This document shows, piece by piece, positions 16,771-25,075 of a DNA stretch of 64,000 nucleotides (position 1 is the first letter of the stretch; the number at the start of each line of letters is the position of its first letter). The translations under genes were made by a program, and so were the position numbers. The notes under the pieces are model-generated. The model was not told where the DNA came from. It worked only from the letters and a program-made list of their open reading frames with translations, and did no database searches. Source of the stretch: JAFMPW01 sp041743085 (GTDB lineage Bacteria > Bacteroidota > Bacteroidia > Flavobacteriales > Flavobacteriaceae); assembly GCA_041743085.1 (NCBI GenBank), contig JBGTNL010000093.1:62001-126000 (forward strand), given 5' to 3'.

Positions 16771-17685
16771 ATGACTACATCAAGGCGGGAATTTCTTAAA
16801 AACAGTACATTGGCCGCAGCCGCCATCTCATTTTTTCCGGCGTATGCGTCTTCAAAACCTCTTAAAGATATGCTCATTGGCTTACAGTTATACTCCATAA
16901 GGGATGCCATGAAGACCGATCCAATGAAAAGTCTTCAGCGACTTGCCGAAATGGGGTATACGCACGTGGAACATGCGAATTATTCCGAGAGGAAATTTTA
17001 CGGATGGAACGCATCGGAATTTAAAAAAATCCTCGCTGACCTTGGCATGAAGATGCCAAGCGGGCATACTGTACTTCATGCGGATCACTGGGACGAAGGG
17101 CAAAAAGATTTTACGGATCAGTGGAAATATACCATAGAGGATGCTGCTACCATGGGCCAGGATTACGTCATAAGCCCATGGCTCGACGAAAAGATATGGA
17201 GCGACTATGATAAACTATTGGCCTTTATGGAGGTGTATAATAAGAGTGGGCAACTCTGCAAAAAGTCAGGGATGAAATTCGGTTATCACAACCATGATTT
17301 TGAATTCAGTAAGAAAGTCAATGGAAAAGTCCTCTATGACATCATACTTCAAAACACAGATCCCGATCTGGTCATACAACAGTTAGATTTTGGAAATATG
17401 GTCAATGGAAAGGCAACAGCTGGTCCCTGGTTAAATAAATACCCCGGACGTTTCCCCTCAGTTCACGTTAAGGACATGACGGAGGGCACGGGCGATCATG
17501 GTAAATATGATAGCACTATTCTAGGGGAAGGTATAGTAGGGGTTCAGGATGTGCTCCGGAAATGTAAAGATATAGGAGGTACTACCCAATTTATAATTGA
17601 ACAGGAATCTTATCAGGGCAAGACTCCTATGGAGTGTATGGAAGAGGATCTGAAAATAATGGCGAAGTGGGGATTTGGTTCCTAA
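16771..17685 (+). CDS. Sugar phosphate isomerase/epimerase-like TIM-barrel protein with Tat signal
   Basis: A 304-residue protein of the xylose isomerase-like TIM-barrel superfamily (AP endonuclease 2 fold). The N-terminus, with SRREFLKNS and a following hydrophobic region to about residue 26, is a twin-arginine signal, so the folded protein is exported, probably to the periplasm. Candidate metal ligands are found in FGYHNHDFEF (near 172), QLDFGN and VHVKDM, and a late glutamate in IIEQES. Substrate is unknown; relatives are often annotated in sugar or inositol metabolism. It stands alone and converges with gldA. Confidence 0.82.
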   Translation: MTTSRREFLKNSTLAAAAISFFPAYASSKPLKDMLIGLQLYSIRDAMKTDPMKSLQRLAEMGYTHVEHANYSERKFYGWNASEFKKILADLGMKMPSGHTVLHADHWDEGQKDFTDQWKYTIEDAATMGQDYVISPWLDEKIWSDYDKLLAFMEVYNKSGQLCKKSGMKFGYHNHDFEFSKKVNGKVLYDIILQNTDPDLVIQQLDFGNMVNGKATAGPWLNKYPGRFPSVHVKDMTEGTGDHGKYDSTILGEGIVGVQDVLRKCKDIGGTTQFIIEQESYQGKTPMECMEEDLKIMAKWGFGS

Positions 17686-17714
17686 AAACCTTTTATGGCT
17701 TTTTCAGGGTTTTT
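17684..17714. terminator. Weak possible terminator between convergent genes
   Basis: AAAAACC and GGTTTTT can pair across a T-rich loop right after the stop of the TIM-barrel gene, giving an A/T-flanked hairpin usable on either strand. The GC content of the stem is low. Confidence 0.35.
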
Positions 17715-17831
17715 AAGCAGGGCTGCACTTATAAGACCAGGAAAGGAAATCATGTGGAGCATTCAGTTGGTCTCCAGTTATAATGCCTGATATGCGATCT
17801 GTGTTCACTTCGGCTTTCGGTAACCTACCTC

Positions 17832-18728
17832 TTATTCTACCGTTAATTCCGTAAACAGACTTTCCAGATTTTTATTCTTCCGGCTTAATTGCAGCGTCTT
17901 TAATTTATTGTCATGCGCGAAGTCGAATACCTTTGGCCTCATATCTTTTGATGTATTGAAAGTGATCTCATAGACAAAGCCTCCTGTATTGGTAACTGCG
18001 GAAACATGAGGAAGTTTTTGAAGAAGGACCTCTTCCACCCTGTAGTCGAATTCCACTTCTATGATCTGTTCATCTTCCTCCCGCAGCTCCGCCAGTTTTT
18101 TATCTGCCACCAATTTACCTTTGTTGATGATCAGTACACGATCACATACGGCTTCCACTTCTTTCATGATATGTGTGGACAACAGAATGGTCTTTTCCTT
18201 TCCGATTTCTTTGATCAGTTTGCGGATCTCGAGCAGTTGATTGGGATCCAGACCGGTAGTCGGTTCATCCAGAATCAGCACTTCCGGATCATGGAGCAGC
18301 GCAGCGGCAAGTCCCACCCTTTGCCGGTAACCTTTGGACAATTGCCCGATTTTTTTATGTGCCTCCGGTCCAAGCCTTGTTTGGTCTATAACCATAAGGA
18401 TACGTTCTTTCGGTACCCTATAGACATTGGCATTAAAGGCAAGATATTCCTTAACGTACATCTCCGGATACAACGGATTGTGTTCGGGAAGGTACCCAAT
18501 ACTTTTTTTCACGCTGGCAGCATCGGTTACAACGTCAAAAGCATTTACGGAAGCCTTCCCTTCTTCCGGGGGGCTATAGGTGGTCAGGATCTTCATCATC
18601 GTTGATTTTCCTGCACCGTTTGGCCCCAGAAAGCCAACGATCTCCCCCTTTTTGATATCAAAGGAAATATTGTTCAGGGCTTTCTGACTTCCAAAGGATT
18701 TGCTGATGTTCTTAACCGTTATGGACAT
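17832..18728 (-). CDS. gldA: Gliding-motility ABC transporter ATP-binding protein GldA
   Basis: A 298-residue ATPase of the ABC-2 exporter type. Walker A is GPNGAGKST at residues 35-43, the signature is LSKGYRQRVGLA, and Walker B is VLILDEPTTGLD; the D-loop and switch histidine (LSTHIMKEVEAVC) follow. It closely resembles flavobacterial GldA, which works with permeases GldF and GldG; those are not in this window. In other flavobacteria GldA is needed for gliding or for its membrane machinery in some species but not all. It is transcribed away from the aromatic amino-acid operon. Confidence 0.85.
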   Translation of the reverse strand: MSITVKNISKSFGSQKALNNISFDIKKGEIVGFLGPNGAGKSTMMKILTTYSPPEEGKASVNAFDVVTDAASVKKSIGYLPEHNPLYPEMYVKEYLAFNANVYRVPKERILMVIDQTRLGPEAHKKIGQLSKGYRQRVGLAAALLHDPEVLILDEPTTGLDPNQLLEIRKLIKEIGKEKTILLSTHIMKEVEAVCDRVLIINKGKLVADKKLAELREEDEQIIEVEFDYRVEEVLLQKLPHVSAVTNTGGFVYEITFNTSKDMRPKVFDFAHDNKLKTLQLSRKNKNLESLFTELTVE

Positions 18729-18814
18729 CTAAGAATTTTTAGCAAAAATAAGCAAAGCCGTTATATTAATGACTTTATCCGATATAATCCCAATCAACAG
18801 TTATTAGTGAAACC

Positions 18815-18951
18815 CCATTTTAATAATCCCGCTTTTTAGCGGGAGCGGTTAAAATGGATGGTTGAACCAACCCCTCTTTTTCAGCGGGGTCTAGGTTTAA
18901 TACCTCGACCCTTGGGTCTATTCCTTCTCTTGGGTCCAGGGCTGGCCCTGG
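18815..18951. repeat. Cluster of four hairpins joined by TTTAATRCC motifs
   Basis: In order: a long stem with outer arms CCATTTTAA/TTAAAATGG and inner arms CCCGCT/AGCGGG (18815-18857); ACCCC/GGGGT (18870-18890); GACCC/GGGTC (18907-18918); and CCAGGGC/GCCCTGG (18936-18951). The connecting bases include TTTAATACC and, just after, TTTAATGCC. The layout resembles REP/RAYT-type arrays of flavobacteria. It lies between divergent gldA and the pheA leader; none of the hairpins has a T tract. Confidence 0.6.
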
Positions 18952-19118
18952 GGTTTAATGCCATTTACTGTTCGGGTTTTTTCAGGAGAATTTATTCAGA
19001 GCAACGATTCAGGAGCTATAAATAAATCCACTATTCTCAACATTTTATTGATTTTAAAATCAATTCCACAAATAATATTATCATTCGTAGAAGATTCAAA
19101 AAAAGATGCGGATTAAAT

Positions 19119-19147
19119 TTGATTTTTAAATTAAATATTTACCTTAG
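19119..19147 (+). promoter_or_regulatory. Candidate promoter of the aromatic amino-acid operon
   Basis: TTG at 19119-19121, 18 bases, then TACCTTAG at 19140-19147, one mismatch from TAnnTTTG. It sits just before the leader peptide start at 19166, which supports it. Confidence 0.6.
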
Positions 19148-19165
19148 CCGAACATTTGCAATAAA

Positions 19166-19237
19166 ATGACACCTAATTATTTCTGGAACGGTTTCTATTT
19201 CTACTTCTTTTTTAAAGGAAGAACGGGACTGTTGTAG
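19166..19237 (+). CDS. Phe/Tyr-rich leader peptide of the pheA operon
   Basis: A 23-codon reading frame, ATG to TAG, reads MTPNYFWNGFYFYFFFKGRT followed by GLL. Seven Phe, three Tyr and one Trp fall within 12 residues, with six aromatic codons among the seven from 19193 to 19213. This composition is the hallmark of a ribosome-mediated attenuator: low charged tRNA-Phe or tRNA-Tyr stalls the ribosome. It lies between the promoter and a terminator hairpin directly ahead of pheA. The end of the frame overlaps the antiterminator arm (19223-19230), which a ribosome at the stop codon would cover. It is too short for usual gene callers and I know of no name for it here. Confidence 0.85.
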   Translation: MTPNYFWNGFYFYFFFKGRTGLL

Positions 19238-19289
19238 TATATGAGATAACCATATAAAAAAGAGTCCCGTAACATACGGGACTTTTTTT
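19223..19289 (+). terminator. Transcription attenuator: mutually exclusive antiterminator and terminator
   Basis: Terminator: AGTCCCGT (19263-19270), loop AACAT, ACGGGACT (19276-19283), then seven T (19283-19289). Antiterminator: ACGGGACT in the leader frame (19223-19230) is complementary over 8 bp to the same AGTCCCGT, and TATATG/CATATA (19238-19243 with 19251-19256) forms an inner helix between them. Stalling on the aromatic codons frees 19223-19230 and favours readthrough; finishing the leader hides it and lets the terminator form. Confidence 0.85.
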
Positions 19290-19306
19290 ATGCAAGAAAT
19301 TCAATT

Positions 19307-20134
19307 TTGAAAAAACGAATCGCCATACAGGGAATTAAGGGTTCTAACCACCACCAGGTGGCACGGGAATATTTTAAAGAAGAGATGGATCTGGTAGAAT
19401 GCCTTTCCTTTGACGCCCTGGTAGCCCAATTGCTCACCAATAAAGCCGATAAGGGGGTAATGGCCATTGAGAACTCCATTGCCGGCTCCATTCTTCCTAA
19501 CTATGCCCTAGTCTATCAGAATAACCTGCATATAATAGGGGAACATTATCTGAATATTCATCACAACCTCATGGTATTGAATGGCCAGCGACTTTCTGAT
19601 GTACTGGAAGTGCATTCACATCCTATGGCGCTCTTGCAATGCAAGGAATTTTTTAAGGAATACCCCCAGATTAAATTGGTAGAGGATGTGGATACCGCTG
19701 AAACCGCAAAGAGGATACAGGAGAATGAATTAACGGGGATAGGGGCAATTGCACCCCGTGCGGCAGCTGAATTGTATGATCTCACCATAATAGCTCCCGA
19801 AATCCAAACAATTAATAACAACGCTACCCGGTTTATCATCATCAAGACGAAGAACAAGGAGCTTCCCAAGGAGGAGATCAATAAAGCTTCGGTCCGTTTT
19901 ATTACCGATCACAAAAGAGGGAGCTTGGCCACGGTGCTCAATGTGATGAGCGATTGCAACCTGAACCTTACAAAGATCCAATCGCTTCCCATAATAGAAA
20001 CACCCTGGAAATATGCTTTTTTTGTAGATGTAACCTTTGAGGAATATATAGATTTTTCAAAGGCTAAGTCGCTATTGGAGATCATGGCGGAAGAATTCAG
20101 GGTTCTGGGGGAGTATAAAAATGCAAGGTTATGA
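19307..20134 (+). CDS. pheA: Prephenate dehydratase
   Basis: A 275-residue enzyme that converts prephenate to phenylpyruvate for phenylalanine synthesis. It has the dehydratase domain with AIENSIAGSILPNY near residue 55 and, from about 190, an ACT-type regulatory domain (LATVLNVMSDCNLNLTKIQS), the usual Phe feedback site. There is no chorismate mutase part; that is fused to the DAHP synthase later in the operon. The start is TTG at 19307, since no in-frame ATG lies upstream and the family begins with KKRIAIQGIKG. A six-codon ATG frame at 19290 ends in a TGA overlapping this TTG. Expression should be set by the attenuator just upstream. It overlaps the next gene by 4 bases. Confidence 0.92.
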   Translation: MKKRIAIQGIKGSNHHQVAREYFKEEMDLVECLSFDALVAQLLTNKADKGVMAIENSIAGSILPNYALVYQNNLHIIGEHYLNIHHNLMVLNGQRLSDVLEVHSHPMALLQCKEFFKEYPQIKLVEDVDTAETAKRIQENELTGIGAIAPRAAAELYDLTIIAPEIQTINNNATRFIIIKTKNKELPKEEINKASVRFITDHKRGSLATVLNVMSDCNLNLTKIQSLPIIETPWKYAFFVDVTFEEYIDFSKAKSLLEIMAEEFRVLGEYKNARL

Positions 20135-21282
20135 TCCGAACAGCGCAGCGATTAGATACAGTTGAAGAATACTATTTCTCCAGGAAACTGCGAGAGGTAC
20201 GGGAACTTATTGCCGGGGGGCGGCCCATTATTAATATGGGGATCGGAAGTCCCGATATGGAGCCACCTGAGGCCGTGTTAAGTGCCTTGTTACGGTCGGT
20301 AAGAGATATTGGAGCACATCAGTACCAAAGTTATCAGGGCCTTCCGGAACTCCGGGATGCTATAGCGGCTTTTTACAGATCGAAATTTAAGGTCCATGCG
20401 GACCCAAATAATGAGATTTTGCCATTGATGGGATCCAAGGAAGGTATTATGCATATAAGCATGGCCTTTTTAAATACAGGAGATGAAGTATTAATTCCTA
20501 ATCCCGGATATCCTACCTATACCTCAGTGACCAATCTTGTAGGTGCAACACCCAAATTTTATGGGCTGATGGAAAATAATGCATGGTTCCCTGACCTGGC
20601 GGAATTGGAGAAGCAGGATTTGAGCAAGGTAAAACTGATGTGGGTCTGTTATCCGCACATGCCAACCGGCGCGACGGCAAGCGAATCCCAGTTTCAGAAA
20701 TTGGTGGCATTTGCGAGGCGCAATTCGATTTTACTGGTTAATGACAATCCTTACAGTTTTGTGTTGGGCAAACATCCGGTTAGCCTGCTTGGAACTAAAG
20801 GAGCCAAAGACACTGCATTGGAGTTGAATTCCCTCAGTAAAACTTTTAATATGGCCGGTTGGCGGGTGGGAATGGTACTTGGAAGCCGTGACCATATTGC
20901 CGCCGTATTAAAGGTAAAAAGCAATATGGATTCCGGAATGTTTTATGGAATTCAAAAAGGGGCCATCGCAGCGTTGAAAAGTGAGCCGGAATGGTTTGCA
21001 GGATTAAATGCAGCGTATGAATCCCGGAGGTCATTGCTTTTTCAATTAGCGGATAAAATGCATTGTACGTATGATGCTGCTGCTGTTGGCATGTTTGTAT
21101 GGGCAAAATTACCTGAGGAGTCGCCGTCTTCTGAGGAATTTATTGATAAGGTTTTATATGAAAACGACATTTTTATTGCACCCGGAACCATTTTCGGCAG
21201 CAATGGAGAGGGATATATAAGATTTTCACTTTGCGTGAAAGAGGAGAAGATAAAGGAAGCAATAAAGAGATATGAGATATGA
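20131..21282 (+). CDS. PLP-dependent aminotransferase, class I/II (aromatic operon)
   Basis: A 383-residue fold-type I aminotransferase. The PLP lysine is Lys237 in SLSKTFNMAGWRVG; substrate-site and cofactor segments include YQGLPELRDAIA and NPGYPTYTSV. The typical NYPNNPTGA is here CYPHMPTGA. In this operon it probably transaminates phenylpyruvate and/or hydroxyphenylpyruvate, or prephenate, but substrate is inferred from position. Its ATGA overlap with pheA suggests coupling. The last codons and the stop lie inside a 7-bp tandem repeat, so the C-terminus RYEI could vary with repeat number. Confidence 0.9.
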   Translation: MIRTAQRLDTVEEYYFSRKLREVRELIAGGRPIINMGIGSPDMEPPEAVLSALLRSVRDIGAHQYQSYQGLPELRDAIAAFYRSKFKVHADPNNEILPLMGSKEGIMHISMAFLNTGDEVLIPNPGYPTYTSVTNLVGATPKFYGLMENNAWFPDLAELEKQDLSKVKLMWVCYPHMPTGATASESQFQKLVAFARRNSILLVNDNPYSFVLGKHPVSLLGTKGAKDTALELNSLSKTFNMAGWRVGMVLGSRDHIAAVLKVKSNMDSGMFYGIQKGAIAALKSEPEWFAGLNAAYESRRSLLFQLADKMHCTYDAAAVGMFVWAKLPEESPSSEEFIDKVLYENDIFIAPGTIFGSNGEGYIRFSLCVKEEKIKEAIKRYEI

Positions 21283-21315
21283 GATATCAGATATGAGATA
21301 TGAGATATGAGATTT
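21267..21315. repeat. Heptanucleotide tandem repeat (GAGATAT)n across the stop codon
   Basis: Six full 7-bp units and one partial: GAGATAT three times, CAGATAT once, GAGATAT twice, then GAGATTT. The aminotransferase stop (TGA 21280-21282) lies in the second and third units. A unit of 7 is not a multiple of 3, so gain or loss of a unit would shift the terminal codons. The spacer to tyrA (to 21431) is otherwise featureless. Confidence 0.9.
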
Positions 21316-21431
21316 TTACAATATGAACATGAAAACGAAATATAGAATTAATTTATCAGGTTTACTTGTTGATTATGGAAATAATGCCAAAAAAAGGCAT
21401 CAGACAGCACATATCTAAATACTAAGATACA

Positions 21432-22295
21432 ATGAACGTATTCATCATCGGGATAGGCTTAATAGGAGGTTCCATGGCAAGGGATATAAGGCAAATCTAT
21501 CCCGATGCGAAAATCTATGGGATAGATAACAATGCTACTCACGTGGAGGAGGCGCTCGCTTTGGGCCTGATAAACGCAAAATCGGAATATGAAGAACTTT
21601 CTCGGGCCGATACCGTAATTGTTGCTATTCCAGTGGATACCCTGGTAACCGAATTGCCCGGAATTATGGATAATATCAATGAAGCCGCTTTAGTAATAGA
21701 TGCCGGGTCCACAAAGGCGCTTATCTGTAAGACCTTGGAAGATCATCCGAAAAGGCGTAATTTTTTGGCTTGCCACCCCATCTCGGGAACCGAATTTTCA
21801 GGTCCGGCCGCCGCTGTTGAAGGACTTTTTAAGGGAAAAACGAATATTATTTGCGAAGTGGAGAAAACCGCCTTCAAACTGCAGGAAAGAGCCTTGGAAC
21901 TATTTCAAAAAATGGGGATGCGTATTCGTTATATGAACCCGGAGGCGCATGACAAACATATTGCCTATGTTTCCCACCTGTCACACATCAGTTCTTTTAT
22001 GCTTGGGAAAACAGTGATCGAAAAAGAAAAGAACGAACGCGATATTTTTGATATGGCAGGCAGCGGTTTTGAAAGCACGGTTCGTCTGGCAAAAAGCTCA
22101 CCGGACATGTGGACCCCCATTTTTGAACAGAATAGAGATAATGTAGTTGAAACACTGGAAGAGTACATACAGAACCTCAAAGATTTTAAACAAAAACTTT
22201 TGGATAATGACTACCGGGGTATTTACAGAGAAATGGACAATACGAATAAAATAAAGGAGATATTAAAAGGAATCCCAATTAATAAACAGAATTAA
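21432..22295 (+). CDS. tyrA: Prephenate dehydrogenase
   Basis: A 287-residue NAD(P)-dependent dehydrogenase that oxidatively decarboxylates prephenate to hydroxyphenylpyruvate for tyrosine. The Rossmann motif GIGLIGGSMARD is at the N-terminus; the catalytic His lies in ACHPISGTEFSGP near residue 115, and SHLSHISSFMLG follows near 178. There is no ACT or mutase extension. It follows the aminotransferase by 149 bases with a heptad repeat and lies 3 bases before the next gene, as the third enzyme of the attenuated Phe/Tyr operon. Confidence 0.92.
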   Translation: MNVFIIGIGLIGGSMARDIRQIYPDAKIYGIDNNATHVEEALALGLINAKSEYEELSRADTVIVAIPVDTLVTELPGIMDNINEAALVIDAGSTKALICKTLEDHPKRRNFLACHPISGTEFSGPAAAVEGLFKGKTNIICEVEKTAFKLQERALELFQKMGMRIRYMNPEAHDKHIAYVSHLSHISSFMLGKTVIEKEKNERDIFDMAGSGFESTVRLAKSSPDMWTPIFEQNRDNVVETLEEYIQNLKDFKQKLLDNDYRGIYREMDNTNKIKEILKGIPINKQN

Positions 22296-22298
22296 AGT

Positions 22299-23381
22299 AT
22301 GGAGAATTCAATGGATTTAAGGGCCTGGTTAGACGATATGAATTTATCGCACCCTTTGGTCATTGCGGGGCCTTGCAGCGCGGAGACCGAAAAGCAGGTA
22401 TTGGAAATTGCAAATGAGTTAAAGGAGACAGACGTTAACTATTACCGGGCAGGAATATGGAAACCCAGAACCCGTCCCGGGAATTTTGAGGGAGTTGGAG
22501 CCATAGGATTAAAATGGCTGCAAAAGGTAAAGAATGAAACCGGTCTTAAAACCGCTACCGAGGTGGCAAATAGAGCACATGTGGATCTGGCCCTTGAGCA
22601 TGATATTGATCTTTTATGGATTGGAGCCCGCTCTACGGTGAGTCCTTTTATTGTTCAGGAAATAGCGGATGCCCTGGAAGGCACGGATAAAATAGTTCTT
22701 GTAAAGAATCCCGTTAATCCGGACCTATCCCTGTGGTTAGGGGCTGTGGAACGATTGCATACGGCCAATATTAAAAAGCTGGGGGTTATCCACAGGGGCT
22801 TTTCAACCTATGAAAAAACAAAATACCGCAACATACCGGAATGGCAATTGCCAATTGAGTTACAGACCAAGTTCCCGGATCTACCACTTATCAACGATCC
22901 CTCGCATATTACGGGTAAACGGGATATGATCTTCGATGTTTCGCAAACCGCCCTGGACCTGAATTTTGACGGGCTGATGATAGAAACCCACTGTGATCCC
23001 GATAATGCCTGGAGCGATGCGGCACAACAGGTAACACCCAAAAGACTGGTACAGATCATGGAAGATTTAAAAATCAGAAAGGAAACAGACAAGGAGGCGG
23101 AATACAATGCGAAGCTGAACAATTTAAGGGCACAGATCGATATTATTGATAACCAATTAATAGAGACCCTGGGGAAGCGAATGAAGGTTGCGGATAATAT
23201 CGGAGCATTAAAAAGGCAGAAGAATGTGGCTGTATTACAGACCACCCGGTGGAACGCTATTCTGGGTAAAATGATCCTGGAAGGCGAATCCAAAGGGTTA
23301 AGTGAGGAGTTTGTTCTAAGAATGTTCAAGGCCATTCACCAGGAGTCTATCAACCATCAGGAGAAGATTATTAATGCTTAG
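22299..23381 (+). CDS. Bifunctional DAHP synthase / chorismate mutase
   Basis: A 360-residue fusion. Residues 1-260 form a type I (KDO8P-synthase-like) 3-deoxy-7-phosphoheptulonate synthase, with VIAGPCSAETE and YYRAGIWKPRTRPGNFEG near the N-terminus and NDPSHITGKRD near 205. Residues 265-360 form an AroQ-type chorismate mutase, with LRAQIDIIDNQLIETLGKRM. It therefore catalyses the first committed shikimate step and the branch-point step to prephenate, supplying the pheA and tyrA products encoded upstream. The mutase part probably doubles as a feedback sensor, as in related fusions. It is the last gene of the operon. Confidence 0.92.
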   Translation: MENSMDLRAWLDDMNLSHPLVIAGPCSAETEKQVLEIANELKETDVNYYRAGIWKPRTRPGNFEGVGAIGLKWLQKVKNETGLKTATEVANRAHVDLALEHDIDLLWIGARSTVSPFIVQEIADALEGTDKIVLVKNPVNPDLSLWLGAVERLHTANIKKLGVIHRGFSTYEKTKYRNIPEWQLPIELQTKFPDLPLINDPSHITGKRDMIFDVSQTALDLNFDGLMIETHCDPDNAWSDAAQQVTPKRLVQIMEDLKIRKETDKEAEYNAKLNNLRAQIDIIDNQLIETLGKRMKVADNIGALKRQKNVAVLQTTRWNAILGKMILEGESKGLSEEFVLRMFKAIHQESINHQEKIINA

Positions 23382-23392
23382 GTAGAAGCCTT

Positions 23393-23697
23393 CTTTTGTC
23401 GTTCCGAGCGTAGCGAAGAATCGGGCCAGGATGCGAGGGTGGTGCTAGTGGTGGCGGTTTGCCCGCCTCCATGTTTATGCTCTGAAATAGGCCGCACTAT
23501 GTGGGATTAAGGGTAAGGGCAGATTCCTCATTTCATTCGGAACGACAAGTGAGGGTGTTCGCACTGCGGACAACGGCATTCGGAATGACAAGGACTGGGC
23601 ACGGAGTTGCGATAAGGAATAGAGGCGGGAGAGGGATCAAGGCACTCTTTTGTCGTTCCGAGCGTAGGGAAGAATCGGGCCAGGATGCGAGGGTGGT
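23393..23697. repeat. Pair of 51-bp direct repeats with inverted partial copies between
   Basis: Copies at 23393-23443 and 23647-23697 differ at one base and begin CTTTTGTCGTTCCGAGCGTA. Between them, 23521-23549 and 23574-23592 carry inverted partial copies (CATTCGGAACGACAAG and CATTCGGAATGACAAGG). This is the dispersed GTCATTCCGAGCG-type repeat of Bacteroidota. It fills most of the 457-base gap between the DAHP synthase gene and the convergent polyprenyl synthase gene; no gene is seen there. Confidence 0.85.
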
Positions 23698-23838
23698 ACC
23701 GGTGATAGTTTAGCGGCCTCCATATTTTATGTTCTGGGATAATTATAAATATAGACGTCCCTTAGTGTAAAAACGTTGCCTGAAGTGCAGAAAGTCCTGG
23801 ATATAAAATATAAATTGTAGCTAATGAGATGGTTGTGA

Positions 23839-24816
23839 TTATTTTTTTCGGTCTACCACATAGCTCACCATAAGCCTGAGGGCATCCTTATACTCAGAGG
23901 AAGGATAGTCGTCCAACAGGGTTAACGCCTTTTCTTTGAACGCATGCATCCTGGATTCGGCATACGTCAGGCCACCCTGCTCCTTAACAAACCTAATAAC
24001 CTCCTTAACCCTTTTGCTGTTCCTGTTATGATTTTTAACCGAATTGATCAACCACTTTTTTTCTTTCGGCTCGCAATTATTAAGAACATGGATCAGGGGC
24101 AAGGTCATTTTTTGCTCTTTTATATCGATACCGGTAGGTTTCCCTATTTTCTCCTGACCATAATCAAAAAGATCGTCTTTTATCTGAAATGCCATACCGC
24201 AGAACTCCCCGAACCTTCGAAAAGTTTCCACATGGGGGGTATCCGGTTTTACCGAACAGGCTCCCATACTGCAACACGCAGCTATAAGAGTTGCCGTTTT
24301 TTGACGGATGATATCATAATATACCTCTTCCGTAATATCCAGGCGCCTGGCTTTCTCAATTTGCAGAAGTTCTCCCTTACTGATTTCCTCTACGGCGACA
24401 GAAATAATTTTCAATAGATCTACGTCTCCATGTTCAATAGATAACAAAAGTCCCTTGGAGAAAAAATAATCGCCCACTAAAACGGCAATTTTATTTTTCC
24501 ACAAAGCATTCACCGAAAAAAAACCGCGCCTTTTATTACTATCATCAACCACATCGTCATGAACCAGACTGGCCGTATGTATTAATTCAATTACCGAAGC
24601 TCCGCGATAAGTTCGCTCATTCACCTTCCCGTCATTAAGTAATTTGGCGGTAAGAAATACAAACATGGGTCGCATTTGCTTCCCTTTCCGATTTACTATG
24701 TAATAGGTGATCCTGTTTAGAAGAGCTACTTTGGAGGACATGGATTCGTGGAACTTTTGCTCAAACAGTTCCATTTCTTCATTCACCGGTTCCTTTATCT
24801 GTGCTACAATTTTCAA
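23839..24816 (-). CDS. Polyprenyl diphosphate synthase
   Basis: A 325-residue trans-prenyltransferase. The first aspartate-rich motif is DDVVDD at residues 87-92 (HDDVVDDSNKRRG), and the second is FQIKDDLFDYGQ near 210. It joins isopentenyl diphosphate units to an allylic primer, most likely making the long side chain of menaquinone (octaprenyl/solanesyl type, IspB-like). Chain length is not read safely from sequence. It is alone on the minus strand, converging with the aromatic operon. Confidence 0.9.
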   Translation of the reverse strand: MKIVAQIKEPVNEEMELFEQKFHESMSSKVALLNRITYYIVNRKGKQMRPMFVFLTAKLLNDGKVNERTYRGASVIELIHTASLVHDDVVDDSNKRRGFFSVNALWKNKIAVLVGDYFFSKGLLLSIEHGDVDLLKIISVAVEEISKGELLQIEKARRLDITEEVYYDIIRQKTATLIAACCSMGACSVKPDTPHVETFRRFGEFCGMAFQIKDDLFDYGQEKIGKPTGIDIKEQKMTLPLIHVLNNCEPKEKKWLINSVKNHNRNSKRVKEVIRFVKEQGGLTYAESRMHAFKEKALTLLDDYPSSEYKDALRLMVSYVVDRKK

Positions 24817-25075
24817 TTAAGTTGTTTGTGTCTGGTTCGACTTTGGTCCTATAAAATTAGGGAAAAAGTCCTGAAGGAGGTTCTTATCTTAAAATAAAGT
24901 AAGAGACAGGGTGTAAACTTTTAAAATACCAGGTAAAAAGTAACGGGCAGACAGTAATCAGTGAACGGGAAACTACCAAATACAACTGTAAGATAAAATT
25001 TATTTTGTTCTGCTATTCGGCAACTTACTTTTTACGACAAATTTCCCAAAATCCAGCAATTTGGTCCCAAACAGA

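Noticed and set aside
21267..21315. CRISPR-like repeats
   Set aside because: Units are 7 bp in direct tandem with no spacers; no cas genes are present.
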